Shown in pieces: positions 51,792 through 60,620 of a DNA stretch of 64,000 nt. The number at the start of each line of letters is the position of its first letter. Position 1 is the stretch's first letter. The stretch is from JAMXLG01 sp963818925 (GTDB taxonomy: Bacteria > Vulcanimicrobiota > Vulcanimicrobiia > Vulcanimicrobiales > Vulcanimicrobiaceae), in NCBI GenBank assembly GCA_963818925.1, contig CAWFTN010000001.1:1302001-1366000 (forward strand). Direction: 5' to 3'. Both the position numbers and the translations under genes were made by a program. The notes under the pieces are model-generated. The model worked only from the letters and a program-made list of their open reading frames with translations. It had not been told where the DNA came from and searched no databases.

Positions 51792-52339
51792 TAATGACGT
51801 TCCTCTGCGCGAATCGTGAAGCTGATGATGGTGGTTGCTCGTTCTTCTCGCGCGGCGCGAACCAATGTCGGCGAAGAGGCCGCATCGCTCGACATGAGGC
51901 CGGCAACCGTTTCGCTCAAAACATGCAGTCCTTGCGCTCGGCCGCGCAACTCGACGCCATCGTCGGTTCGTGCGATCGACGTTAGCCACGCTTGAGCCGG
52001 CACGTGATTGCCGATGTCCGCCAATCGGTGAGAAAGCACTGATCCCGACAATCGAATACCGCGCAGCCTGGCGTCCAGAGCTAAGAGCTCGTCGACGTCC
52101 GAACGAACCAGCTTCGTCGCATTAAATGCTTGGCGACTCCCTTCCAAACGAACGGACGCGAGAGCTTCTTCTCTCGTCGCTTCCAACACCCAGTGGTGTT
52201 CGAGGAACGACCAAGCCATCACGACGACGATTGCCGTGAGGAGCGCGGAGAGTGGGAACCGCATCTCCCGCGGCACGCGAATCGCACAAATCTGCTCGAC
52301 GAGATCGGGTGGCGCATCACGCAGGTAGTTGAAGCGCAC
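51791..52339 (-). CDS. pilN: PilN-like pilus alignment protein
   Basis: 182 residues from the GTG at 52339, which overlaps the pilM TAG, giving VRFNYLRDAP. One membrane helix (about 28-48), a coiled region and a small C-terminal fold (PAQAWLTSIARTDDGVELRG). The N-terminal tail contacts PilM in this family. It is translated with pilM and pilO. Confidence 0.83.
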   Translation of the reverse strand: MRFNYLRDAPPDLVEQICAIRVPREMRFPLSALLTAIVVVMAWSFLEHHWVLEATREEALASVRLEGSRQAFNATKLVRSDVDELLALDARLRGIRLSGSVLSHRLADIGNHVPAQAWLTSIARTDDGVELRGRAQGLHVLSETVAGLMSSDAASSPTLVRAAREERATTIISFTIRAEERH

Positions 52340-53298
52340 TACGCAGCCAGACCCCACGTCGTTAGAGCGGCGCAAAGCATCCAGTCCGGAGCGGCAGAGC
52401 GAATGACATCCTCGGGATATGCATCCGTCTGCAAGAGTGGCGGAATAAGCAACTCGGTCATTGCTCCGGTTGCTTGTTCGATGTCGAACGCAAGACCCGG
52501 TAAACGTGCGCCATTGCCCACCAGCACGATTCGTGTGATCGGCGCACGCGCGCGAGCTCGCTCGATAACAGCGGCGAACTCCGAGGTCAACGCATTGCGG
52601 ACAACCACTCCGGCGCCGGCTGACCCCAATATCCGCTTTCTTCGCTCGGCGTTGACCAAGTCAATTGACAGTTCGCGCGCGATGCCGCGCGTAACGTCGG
52701 TGCCTCCGATCGAGATCGAGTGCGAGAACGGTGCAGCGGCGGAATACTGATGCAGGGTGGAACGGTCGGCTCCGATGTCGAGGATCGCGTCGGCGAACGG
52801 AAGCGCCCGTTGAAGCGCGAGCGTGTCGTGATCGATGGCGGCGACGCGCAAGCGTGCCTGCTTCAGCACGGCGACACGACCTTCGACAACCGATTGGCGA
52901 GTGACTCCAACTGCGAAGGTGCTCTCTCGATGTTCGGCGCGATGCACGCGCACAGTCGACGAATCGTCTGCATCCGCGCTCGTGAACCTTTGCGCCTCAT
53001 AACGCGCGGCACGCAGACGTTCGTGCCAGCCCATTCGCGGAAAGTGTATGACACGTAGCGTGGCATCGGGGCTGCCCAAAGCCGTTACGCACACGCGCAT
53101 TCGGGCGCCAAGCTCCGAGATCATTTCCTCGATGAGGGCCGCGACGAGTCCTCGATCGTTTCGCAGCTCATCCGGGATATCTCTAGCCGAGACCGCTTTT
53201 ACCCGAACGTCGTCCGAAGACGCTGCTTCCGCTAACGCTATGCGAACGCGCGATGAGCCGAGATCGACACCGAGGGGCAGCGTGCGGTATGCGCTCAC
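52339..53298 (-). CDS. pilM: PilM actin-like pilus protein
   Basis: 319 residues, cytoplasmic. ATPase fold with the phosphate-1 motif LGVDLGSSRVRIALAEA and adenosine-binding VLVGNGARLPGL, as in FtsA/PilM. It anchors the PilN tail. It overlaps the prepilin peptidase by four bases. Confidence 0.88.
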   Translation of the reverse strand: MSAYRTLPLGVDLGSSRVRIALAEAASSDDVRVKAVSARDIPDELRNDRGLVAALIEEMISELGARMRVCVTALGSPDATLRVIHFPRMGWHERLRAARYEAQRFTSADADDSSTVRVHRAEHRESTFAVGVTRQSVVEGRVAVLKQARLRVAAIDHDTLALQRALPFADAILDIGADRSTLHQYSAAAPFSHSISIGGTDVTRGIARELSIDLVNAERRKRILGSAGAGVVVRNALTSEFAAVIERARARAPITRIVLVGNGARLPGLAFDIEQATGAMTELLIPPLLQTDAYPEDVIRSAAPDWMLCAALTTWGLAA

Positions 53299-53876
53299 GC
53301 AAAAAGCCTTTCAAACGGAACCGAAAGAATCGTAGCGATTGCAATGAACGGCGCGAACGGAACGGTCTGTCCAAAACGGATCCGTCCTCGCAAGAGTCCC
53401 ACCACCACAAGACACGCGCCGACGACAAAGGATCCGCCGAGCACTCCGATAACCGATCCGCCCAGGCCAGCGCCGACTACGGCGAACAGCTTCACGTCTC
53501 CAAAGCCAAGCCCTCGTCCACGAGTTACCACAACGAGAAGCGCGACGCAGGCGAACGACAAACACGTCCACGCCGCGGTCGAATTGAGCGTTCCGGCGTG
53601 CAGCGACGCAAGCACCATCATCACCATGCTTGGATATGTGACAACGTCATAGATATAACCCGACGACAAATCGGTCGCGGCGCACGTGCAGACACATGCA
53701 AATACCAGACATTGCGAAAACGTTGTTCGGCCGCCGGACAATGCTATGACTGCTGTTGCCGCTAACGCGAAGAGGATCAAAAAGACGACGTTGAACGCGT
53801 CTCCCGCGCGTTTCGCTTGCATGCAAGCGACTCCGCCGAACGCCACTGCGAGAGCCATAAAGCAGAATACGGCCAC
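53295..53876 (-). CDS. pilD: prepilin peptidase, catalytic domain only
   Basis: 193 residues. The two catalytic Asp of the A24 family are Asp69 (CAATDLSSGYIYD) and Asp127 (GFGDVKL). Six or so hydrophobic helices. The N-terminal domain with a tetra-Cys and the methyltransferase part of PilD is missing, so it resembles stand-alone CpaA/TadV-type enzymes. It should cut the leader from the pilin at 55059. Confidence 0.9.
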   Translation of the reverse strand: MAVFCFMALAVAFGGVACMQAKRAGDAFNVVFLILFALAATAVIALSGGRTTFSQCLVFACVCTCAATDLSSGYIYDVVTYPSMVMMVLASLHAGTLNSTAAWTCLSFACVALLVVVTRGRGLGFGDVKLFAVVGAGLGGSVIGVLGGSFVVGACLVVVGLLRGRIRFGQTVPFAPFIAIATILSVPFERLFA

Positions 53877-53877
53877 G

Positions 53878-54408
53878 CTACGTTCTCGCCGCCCGGAAGC
53901 GGGCGGGTGTGAACTGTGGATCCACGACGATCGCAGTTCTAAAGAACGCGCGTGCTCGCGACGCGTGATGCAATGCCCGCTCGTCTAAAGCCGCGAACAT
54001 GAACGCTCTCGGGTCTCTCTCGATGCGTCCCGAGCGTTGAAAGTCGGCAATCGCGGCGGCGAGCTTCCCTTGGTGTTGATAACAGAGAGCTCGGTCCATA
54101 AGGACGACTCCATCGTCCGGAAAACGAGTCAGATAGCGGCTCGCTACCTCAATACCACCGCGGATGGCGTCGGAATTATTTGAAATCGCTGCGGCAAACG
54201 CGTAGCGGTCTGCGGCGATCCGATTCGTCTCATCAAAGGCGAGCGCACGCGCGTACATGACTCGCGCATCGTTGTGCGCGCCCCAATAGGCGAGCGCGTC
54301 ACCTCGCGTCACGAGGGCCGAAGAGAGCTGGCCACGCAGGAGCAGGGCCGCGAATAGAATGGCAACCGTTGTCAGCAGTATGCGTCCGCTAACGGTCGAT
54401 ACGCTCAT
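53878..54408 (-). CDS. membrane-anchored TPR-like protein in the pilus operon
   Basis: 176 residues from the ATG at 54408, which overlaps the ccdA-like stop. One membrane helix (about 9-27), then TPR-like helices (ALAYWGAHNDARVMYARALAF, VLMDRALCYQHQGKLAAAIA). It may act as a PilF-like secretin or assembly helper, by position only. Confidence 0.72.
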   Translation of the reverse strand: MSVSTVSGRILLTTVAILFAALLLRGQLSSALVTRGDALAYWGAHNDARVMYARALAFDETNRIAADRYAFAAAISNNSDAIRGGIEVASRYLTRFPDDGVVLMDRALCYQHQGKLAAAIADFQRSGRIERDPRAFMFAALDERALHHASRARAFFRTAIVVDPQFTPARFRAART

Positions 54409-55052
54409 GCGAGCACCGCATAGTAGAGGCCGAGCGCGATCGTCACGGCCGCGGCGATCGTTGCAGTCGCATCTCGATACTGGAAAACTGTGCTTTGTAT
54501 GCTGTGCGCGCCGGCATACGCGAGCAGGACGGGCGCAACGTGCCCTGCAGTATACGCTGCTACGAGCCCGGCAACGCCGGCCGCGCTTAACGACACACCA
54601 CTCAATGCTCCAAAGCCGATGAGGACGGGCGTGCAGCACGGCGATATTGCCATCGACGTTCCTGCCCCAAACAGAAATGCGCTGCCAAGGTTTCTAATCG
54701 ATCGTTCGTCCGCATGGCAGGTGTGTTCGCCGCCACGCCACAGCGCACGAAAGCCGGAAAGCAGCAGCGCAATCGCAAGCACCACGTAGACGATCGACGA
54801 GATCCGCGCTAGCTGCAAAAGGAGCGAACCGATGGAGGCGATCGCCCCGCACATAACAACGGTTCCACAGATGAATGCGGCCAGTTGAAGGACTCGTCGA
54901 CCGCCTGACGCGGTTGATATAGCCGCAACCGCAACGTATCGCGGCGCAACGCACGGACCGACACTTGTTGCGATTCCAGCAGCAAGCGCAAACGCATAGG
55001 ATGCGGGATTACCGTTAGCGGCGAACTTCAAAGCTGTATCGACGATATCCAT
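54405..55052 (-). CDS. CcdA/DsbD-like thiol transporter in the pilus operon
   Basis: 215 residues with six hydrophobic helices. Cys34 (SVGPCVAPRYV) and Cys139-140 (ISPCCTPVLIG) are the redox-helix Cys-Pro motifs of CcdA. It would carry electrons from the cytosol to the periplasm for disulphide handling. The pilin has only two Cys and PilQ none obvious, so its client is unclear. Confidence 0.85.
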   Translation of the reverse strand: MDIVDTALKFAANGNPASYAFALAAGIATSVGPCVAPRYVAVAAISTASGGRRVLQLAAFICGTVVMCGAIASIGSLLLQLARISSIVYVVLAIALLLSGFRALWRGGEHTCHADERSIRNLGSAFLFGAGTSMAISPCCTPVLIGFGALSGVSLSAAGVAGLVAAYTAGHVAPVLLAYAGAHSIQSTVFQYRDATATIAAAVTIALGLYYAVLA

Positions 55053-55058
55053 ACTGCC

Positions 55059-55508
55059 TCACTGCGCCGCAAAACCGTTAGCCGAGGTGTATTGAATGCC
55101 GGTCTTCGAACCGGTTCCGCCGATGGAAGTCAACGTTGCCGGATCGTGACTTCCAGGACACGTAATCGTATACGAAGCAGTACCCGTGTCCGGATTCGTA
55201 ACCTGATACGTATAGTTTCCTGCCGGCGCTACCGGATCGATCGGCGTCTGACGCAGATACGAGCCGATATTCGGCTCGGAGCTCGTAACGTTCGTTGCCG
55301 CCGTGACGTTCGGATATTGTTGATGATCGGTTTGATAAAGTTCTAACGCCGTCGCAATTTCCTTCAGATTCGCCTCGCAAGCAGCGGTTTGCGCCTGTGC
55401 GCGCGCTCTCATGAAATTCGGCACGAGAATCGCTACGAGAATCGCGATGATCGCTACAACGATCATCATCTCGATTAGCGTAAACCCTCGTTCCCCGTTT
55501 CGCTCCAT
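55059..55508 (-). CDS. pilA: type IV pilin
   Basis: 149 residues. A short leader ERNGERG precedes the processed FTLIEMMIVVAIIAILVAIL, with Glu5 of the mature chain. The rest is a short Thr/Ser/Asn-rich globular part with two Cys (Cys43 in AACEANL and one in ITCPGSHD). The only pilin in the window. A 47-base gap separates it from the sigma gene, perhaps with a promoter. Confidence 0.93.
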   Translation of the reverse strand: MERNGERGFTLIEMMIVVAIIAILVAILVPNFMRARAQAQTAACEANLKEIATALELYQTDHQQYPNVTAATNVTSSEPNIGSYLRQTPIDPVAPAGNYTYQVTNPDTGTASYTITCPGSHDPATLTSIGGTGSKTGIQYTSANGFAAQ

Positions 55509-55555
55509 ACTGTTCCGCCTCTACAAGCTCACGTACAAACAGAACAGTGCCCCTA

Positions 55556-56230
55556 TCAAGCTGGAATCGGACCGGTTAACGTAGAGAGTTTCTTCAATGC
55601 CTCACGGTGCAATCGCGCGATGTGCCGGCGGGAATATCCTAAGAGCTCGGCGATCTGTTGAACCGGCGTATCGCGCTGATAGATTTCGATGAGAATCTGG
55701 CGTTCCACCGACGAGAGCGCTTCCATACCAGATTCGATCGTCAATCGATCGAGCTGCTGATCGATGGTATAGGAAAGCGCGCCATGCTGGTAGGGAAGCA
55801 ACGCGTCCATCGACATCACCGTGCGCGCTTGCCGATACCTTTGAACCTCTTCTTCTTCGTTCGGCGTCAACCCTAAGTACGCAGCAACTTCCGACGCGTT
55901 CGGCTCGCGTGCGAGTTCGCCCCATAACTGCCGTTCCGCGTTGACCCAACGACGTTCCAGATCGCGGACGCGCCGCGGCGCGCGCAGGAGGCGTTCGGTA
56001 TCGCGAACATAGTGCATCAGCTCGCCAAGAATTAGCACCCAGGCATACGCCTCGAACGGCGTTCCTTGGCATTCATCGTATCTATCCGCCGCCTTGATCA
56101 GTCCGATCGCCGCAATTTGCTCGAGATCGGCGCGCTCCACGCCGTCGCGAAAGAATTTTCGCGCCGCCCGCGCACAGAGATAATGGTGACCTTCGATCAT
56201 TTCGTCCCGGCTCGCTTTCAGGGCGATCAC
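55556..56230 (-). CDS. RNA polymerase sigma factor embedded in the pilus operon
   Basis: 224 residues. Region 2 (HHYLCARAARKFFRDGVERA to AYAWVLILGELMHYVRD), region 3 (PNASEVAAYLGLTPNEEEEV) and region 4 (LSSVERQILIEIYQRDTPVQ with HTH IAELLGYSRRHIARLHREAL) are all present. This is a full-size SigB/SigF/SigG-type factor, not an ECF. It overlaps pilC by four bases and lies just before the pilin gene. It may activate this operon. Confidence 0.9.
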   Translation of the reverse strand: MIALKASRDEMIEGHHYLCARAARKFFRDGVERADLEQIAAIGLIKAADRYDECQGTPFEAYAWVLILGELMHYVRDTERLLRAPRRVRDLERRWVNAERQLWGELAREPNASEVAAYLGLTPNEEEEVQRYRQARTVMSMDALLPYQHGALSYTIDQQLDRLTIESGMEALSSVERQILIEIYQRDTPVQQIAELLGYSRRHIARLHREALKKLSTLTGPIPA

Positions 56231-57447
56231 TTTATGCTCCCTATAATGGAATAGAGTGGAATGAGGACAGAAGCAACAATTGTTCCCACGACCGTGCCTA
56301 AGATCAAAATCAGCACGGGCTCGACGACGCTTCCGAGCGCAGCTATGGCGCTCTCGACGTCGACTTCGAAGTATTCAGCGACGCGTAGCAGCATCGCATC
56401 GAGCGTTCCGGTCTCTTCGCCGACCCGAACAAGTTGGAGAACGATCGGATCGAAGAGGCAGCTCTTCTCGAGCGGGACGGTCATTGGATGACCCTCGCGC
56501 AGCTCCGCGCCTACCGCCTCGACGGCTCGCGCATAGAGCGCATTTCCGACGACGTCTTTGCATGAATCAAGCGCATCGAGAACCGGTACTCCCGATCGCA
56601 AAAGCGTGCCGAGAGTTCGGGATAGCTGGGCGATGGTAGCCTTGCGGGCGATGGCGCCGGCGATAGGAATTCTCAGCAGAACTCCGTCGAACGAGGGCGC
56701 CAATCGAGGTTGCGCCCAGGCGGCTCGAATCCCGAACATCGCCGCCGCGATCGCGAGGACGATCGCGGCATCATCGACCGGCGACGCCAGCGTCGTTCCA
56801 ACCGCGATCAATATCCTCGTAGTGAACGGAAGCTTCACGTGCATTTCTGTGAATAGCCCCGCAAACGCCGGCACAATATTTACGACGAGAAGGAGTACAA
56901 GCGCAACTGCGGCGCATGCAACGACGGCCGGATAGGCAAGAGCAGCGGAAAGACGTTTTCGCATCGAACGATCGAGTTCAAGCATCGTTGCGAGCTGCTC
57001 CAGCACATCATCCAGTACTCCGCCCAGTTCGCCGGCTTTGATCATTGCGATGAACAGACGGGCAAATTCGCCGGGACGTCTCGACATTGCCGTCGATAAC
57101 GCCGCTCCGCCTTCGATATCGCTTGCAACCGATCGTAGGGCTTCCGCAAGGCGGCTGTCCGCACACTGTTCGATCGAGACGTCGAGTGCACGGCGAAGGG
57201 GAACGCCGGCACGTACGAGCGTCGCGAGCGATCGAAAGAAGCCTAGGCGAGCTCGCGCACTGATTGGAAGCATCGTGAAGAGTGCGGCGGCCGTGGCCTT
57301 CGCCGCGCCTCTCTGCGCCAAGGACGTGACGAAGAGGGAACGCGTGCGCAAATGCGCGAGCGCGTGATCCGCCGACTCAGCCTGCATAGAGCCCGCAACG
57401 AATCGACCCTCTGCACTTCGTGCAGTGTAACAGTAGACGACCGACAT
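56227..57447 (-). CDS. pilC: PilC inner-membrane platform protein
   Basis: 406 residues with two T2SSF domains (about 70-190 and 275-395; FRSLATLVRAGVPLRRALDV, QLSRTLGTLLRSGVPVLDAL) and three membrane helices. It couples the PilB/PilT motors to pilus growth. One base from pilT. Confidence 0.94.
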   Translation of the reverse strand: MSVVYCYTARSAEGRFVAGSMQAESADHALAHLRTRSLFVTSLAQRGAAKATAAALFTMLPISARARLGFFRSLATLVRAGVPLRRALDVSIEQCADSRLAEALRSVASDIEGGAALSTAMSRRPGEFARLFIAMIKAGELGGVLDDVLEQLATMLELDRSMRKRLSAALAYPAVVACAAVALVLLLVVNIVPAFAGLFTEMHVKLPFTTRILIAVGTTLASPVDDAAIVLAIAAAMFGIRAAWAQPRLAPSFDGVLLRIPIAGAIARKATIAQLSRTLGTLLRSGVPVLDALDSCKDVVGNALYARAVEAVGAELREGHPMTVPLEKSCLFDPIVLQLVRVGEETGTLDAMLLRVAEYFEVDVESAIAALGSVVEPVLILILGTVVGTIVASVLIPLYSIIGSIK

Positions 57448-57448
57448 T

Positions 57449-58528
57449 CTAGTGAACCGCTATGTTTTCCGGTAACTCGTTCGGGCGATTCGAAACGACA
57501 GCTGCGACCGTATTGTCGATGATTCGATCCGCCAGCAATGCGCTAAGATGATGTTCGAGCGTCTGCATCCCCGCCTGCCGACCGGTCAACATGACGTTGC
57601 GAAGTTGATGCGTGCGCCCTTCGCGGATCGTTGCCCGAACGGCGTCCGTGGCGATCAACACCTCTGCTGCGACTCGTCTGCCGCTTCCCGACGCGCGTGG
57701 CACCAATCGCTGACATATGATTGCAACAAGTGAACCCGACAATTGCGCACGTATCTGCCCCTGCTCATTACCGCTGAAAGCATCAACGATACGATCGACC
57801 GTCTGGACAGCGTCGCCGGTATGGAGGGTGGTCAATACAAGATGGCCGGTTTCTGCTGCCGTCATCGCCGACCGTATTGTCGCGGTATCGCGCATCTCGC
57901 CGATCATGAGGACGTCCGGATCCGCCCGTAATGCGCCGATCACCGCGTCGGAAAAGCTAGAAACATCGCCGCCAACTTCGCGCTGCACCAAAATGCAGCG
58001 GTCGCTCACGTGACGATACTCGATAGGATCCTCAATCGTCACGACACGTCGCGCAACGGTTCGATTCATCTCGTCAATAAAAGCAGCCATCGACGTCGAT
58101 TTGCCGCTTCCGGTCGGACCTGCGAAAATAATGAGACCTCGCTGCTTATGCACGAGTCCTTGAACGACGGGCGGTAAATGGAGCGCTTCCAGCCGTGGAA
58201 CGGCCCGCGGCAACAAGCGAATGGAAAGCGCAATGTGCCCTTCTGCGCGGAATGCGTGCACGCGTATCACTCCGCTTTGAGCGTCGCTCCACGTGGATGT
58301 AACATCGCCTTTGTCGTTTAGTGTCGTGAGCGCGCGCTCGTCCAGCAGCCTGCGCACGAGTGCAAATGTCTCTTCGGCGCTCACTGCAGGACCTTCGACG
58401 TATTGGAGTGACCCGTCAACGCGAACTGACGCGCGTACGCCGGCGATGAGGTGGATGTCCGAAGCAGAACGCGCGCGCGCGACGTACAAGAGATCGTTGA
58501 AACGAATCTCCGAAAAGCTGTCGTTCAC
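57449..58528 (-). CDS. pilT: PilT retraction ATPase
   Basis: 359 residues. Walker A GPTGSGKST (137-145), Asp box, Walker B (LMIGEMRDTATIRSAMTAAE) and His box (GHLVLTTLHTGDAVQTVDRI). The N-terminal PAS-like part has SASDIHLIAG. Depolymerises the pilus to drive twitching or uptake. Overlaps pilB by four bases. Confidence 0.94.
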   Translation of the reverse strand: MNDSFSEIRFNDLLYVARARSASDIHLIAGVRASVRVDGSLQYVEGPAVSAEETFALVRRLLDERALTTLNDKGDVTSTWSDAQSGVIRVHAFRAEGHIALSIRLLPRAVPRLEALHLPPVVQGLVHKQRGLIIFAGPTGSGKSTSMAAFIDEMNRTVARRVVTIEDPIEYRHVSDRCILVQREVGGDVSSFSDAVIGALRADPDVLMIGEMRDTATIRSAMTAAETGHLVLTTLHTGDAVQTVDRIVDAFSGNEQGQIRAQLSGSLVAIICQRLVPRASGSGRRVAAEVLIATDAVRATIREGRTHQLRNVMLTGRQAGMQTLEHHLSALLADRIIDNTVAAVVSNRPNELPENIAVH

Positions 58529-60033
58529 GGGCCGGCCTCGACCGCGAGCACGCGTTGTAATTCATCAAGGCTGGTCTCGCCCGAAAGCAAATGATTGATA
58601 CCGTCCGTCAGCATCGGCCGGTATCCGACCCTGCGGCCGAGCTCGGCAACGGTGACCGACGATGCTCCGGAAGCAATCGCATTCCGGATGTCATGCGTAA
58701 CGGGAAGAAACTCAAAAATTCCGATGCGTCCGCGATAGCCTTTTCCGTCGCAGTCCTTGCATCCGCGAGGCTTATACGCGAACGTGGCCGCGGGTATCCC
58801 GAGCGCGTTCGCCTGTGCCGGCGTCAGTTCGCTTCGTTGGCGGCATGCGCGACATAACCGGCGGACGAGACGCTGCGCTAGAATCGCCGATAAGCCCGCT
58901 GCGATGGCATAGCGTTCCGCGCCGAGCTCATTGAGCCGTTCGATGACCCGCGGCGCATCGCTCGCATGGAGCGTCGTCATGACGAGCTGCCCCGAAAGAG
59001 CGGCAGATAACGCAACCTTCGCCGTCTCGCCGTCGCGCATTTCGCCTACCATCAAGACGTTGGGATCTTGTCGTAAGAACGAGCGCAGCGCCGCAGCAAA
59101 CGTCATGCCCGCGCGTTCGTTGACTTGAACTTGCGCAACGCCCGCTATTCGAACTTCCACCGGATCCTCGACCGTGCAAAGATGTTGCGCGACCACGTTA
59201 CGTTCCGAGAGGGACGCATATAGCGTGGTCGTCTTCCCGCTTCCAGTAGGGCCACAGACAACGATGAGTCCATATGGCGAATGAACGAGCCCGCGGTAGT
59301 GCGCAAGCAATGCCGCTGACATCCCTAATTCTTCGAGGGTTGGAATGCGCGCGTGCAGATCGAGGAGACGCACAACCAGTTTCTCGCCGTTTATCGTCGG
59401 CATCGAGGAGACTCGCGCGTCGATCGATAGCCCGTCAACGGTGACGTTATAACGGCCGTCCTGTGGCTGACGGCGATCCGCGATGTCCATTGCCGCAAGC
59501 AGTTTGATGCGCGAGACGACTTGCGCGAAGAGCTCCGGCGGCACTCTCCGCGTATCGAATAATATTCCATCTACGCGGTGCCGAACGCGGCCGCCGTCTT
59601 GCGACGGCTCGATGTGAATGTCCGAGGCGCGTGCGCGAACCGCAGCTTCGTGCACTTCATCGACTGCCCGGATCGCGGGAGGCGCGTCAGCGAGGTCCGC
59701 GACGACGAAGTCGTCCACTCCGTACGCGCTCGCGATTCGAGCGCGCAATGCTTTTAGGGATGCTTCACGCGGCACAACGTGCAATCCCGAAGCGTTGCGA
59801 ACACGATCGAGCGTCTCCTCGTCAGTCGCGTCGGGAACCAAAACGTGTAAATCGTTGCCATCCGCGCGATATGCGAGAACGCTGTATCGTTGCGCCAACG
59901 CATATGGAATGCGGCTCAGCGCGTCGCTGGAAATGCCCGGAAGCGAATCGTCCAAAAGCAATGGATGATCAGAGATCTTTGTAGCCAAACGCCCCACCCG
60001 TAAGTCGTTAGGTACCGTCTTGGCAGGCACCAA
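58525..60033 (-). CDS. pilB: PilB/GspE extension ATPase
   Basis: 502 residues, TTG or GTG start (60033 or 60030). Shortened T2SSE_N part, then the ATPase with Walker A GPTGSGKTT (261-269), Walker B (LMVGEMRDGETA) and a tetra-Cys zinc site CRACRQRS...GCKDCDGKGYRGRIG. Powers pilus assembly. First gene of the operon. Confidence 0.93.
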   Translation of the reverse strand: MVPAKTVPNDLRVGRLATKISDHPLLLDDSLPGISSDALSRIPYALAQRYSVLAYRADGNDLHVLVPDATDEETLDRVRNASGLHVVPREASLKALRARIASAYGVDDFVVADLADAPPAIRAVDEVHEAAVRARASDIHIEPSQDGGRVRHRVDGILFDTRRVPPELFAQVVSRIKLLAAMDIADRRQPQDGRYNVTVDGLSIDARVSSMPTINGEKLVVRLLDLHARIPTLEELGMSAALLAHYRGLVHSPYGLIVVCGPTGSGKTTTLYASLSERNVVAQHLCTVEDPVEVRIAGVAQVQVNERAGMTFAAALRSFLRQDPNVLMVGEMRDGETAKVALSAALSGQLVMTTLHASDAPRVIERLNELGAERYAIAAGLSAILAQRLVRRLCRACRQRSELTPAQANALGIPAATFAYKPRGCKDCDGKGYRGRIGIFEFLPVTHDIRNAIASGASSVTVAELGRRVGYRPMLTDGINHLLSGETSLDELQRVLAVEAGP

Positions 60034-60056
60034 AGGAGGCGCTTGCTTGTCGCGAT

Positions 60057-60085
60057 ACTTATCACAAACAGAAACCGCTTGGCAA
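60057..60085 (-). promoter_or_regulatory. possible promoter of the pil operon
   Basis: On the minus strand TTGCCA and ATAAGT are 17 bases apart, about 24 bases before the pilB start. Weak match to a housekeeping consensus. The rest of the 200-base gap has no gene. Confidence 0.35.
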
Positions 60086-60170
60086 TAATATCGTCACAAA
60101 ACGGGTCTTAATGTCCGCCTTTTCAACTCCGTGGGAACTGCACAGCGCCGAAGAAAAACGCACTCACGTT

Positions 60171-60216
60171 AAAAGAAAAAAGCAAGGACGCCGGTCCGAC
60201 GCGACCACGTCCTTGC
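60171..60216 (-). terminator. rho-independent terminator after the XRE gene
   Basis: 9-bp stem GCAAGGACG/CGTCCTTGC with a 17-base loop, followed on the minus strand by TTTTTTCTTTT. It separates the thyX/XRE transcript from pilB. Confidence 0.88.
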
Positions 60217-60236
60217 GGTGAAAAACTTCCGAAGGA

Positions 60237-60527
60237 TCAGCGGGCGAAGACCGCGATGCGCTCCTTCGCTGCACCAAGCCTGGCTTCGATCGTGACGTTG
60301 CCCCCGAGACCGTGCATGATGCTAAATAGGCGGTCCATCCTGTACCTACGTCCCCGGCTGCGAATGATCTTCGAGATATCTGAGCGAGCTACGCCCGCGC
60401 GATCTGCGGCCTCTAGCTGTGTCAGTCCTTCGCGTTCAATTGCGCGTTTTATAAGTCGCATTAGCTTCGCTTTCGCCAACGCTTCTTCGGGATTCGGTAC
60501 TCCAATGTCGGCAAACACATATCGCAA
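60237..60527 (-). CDS. HigA-like XRE-family regulator
   Basis: 96 residues from TTG 60527 (GTG 60518 also possible). A typical HTH: REGLTQLEAADRAGVARSDISKI, preceded by the VFADIGVPNPEEALAKAKLM stretch seen in HigA2-type proteins. The frame stays open about 75 bases upstream with coding-like sequence but no ATG/GTG/TTG. No toxin gene is next to it, so it is an orphan antitoxin or a plain repressor. Confidence 0.8.
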   Translation of the reverse strand: MRYVFADIGVPNPEEALAKAKLMRLIKRAIEREGLTQLEAADRAGVARSDISKIIRSRGRRYRMDRLFSIMHGLGGNVTIEARLGAAKERIAVFAR

Positions 60528-60620
60528 TTTACCATACTGCGCTTCAACCGGTCCGTCGTCTTCTGCGACGAGCCGATCAAATAGGTACTGCAGTTTCGGT
60601 CGCGCCTATTGCACGAAACT

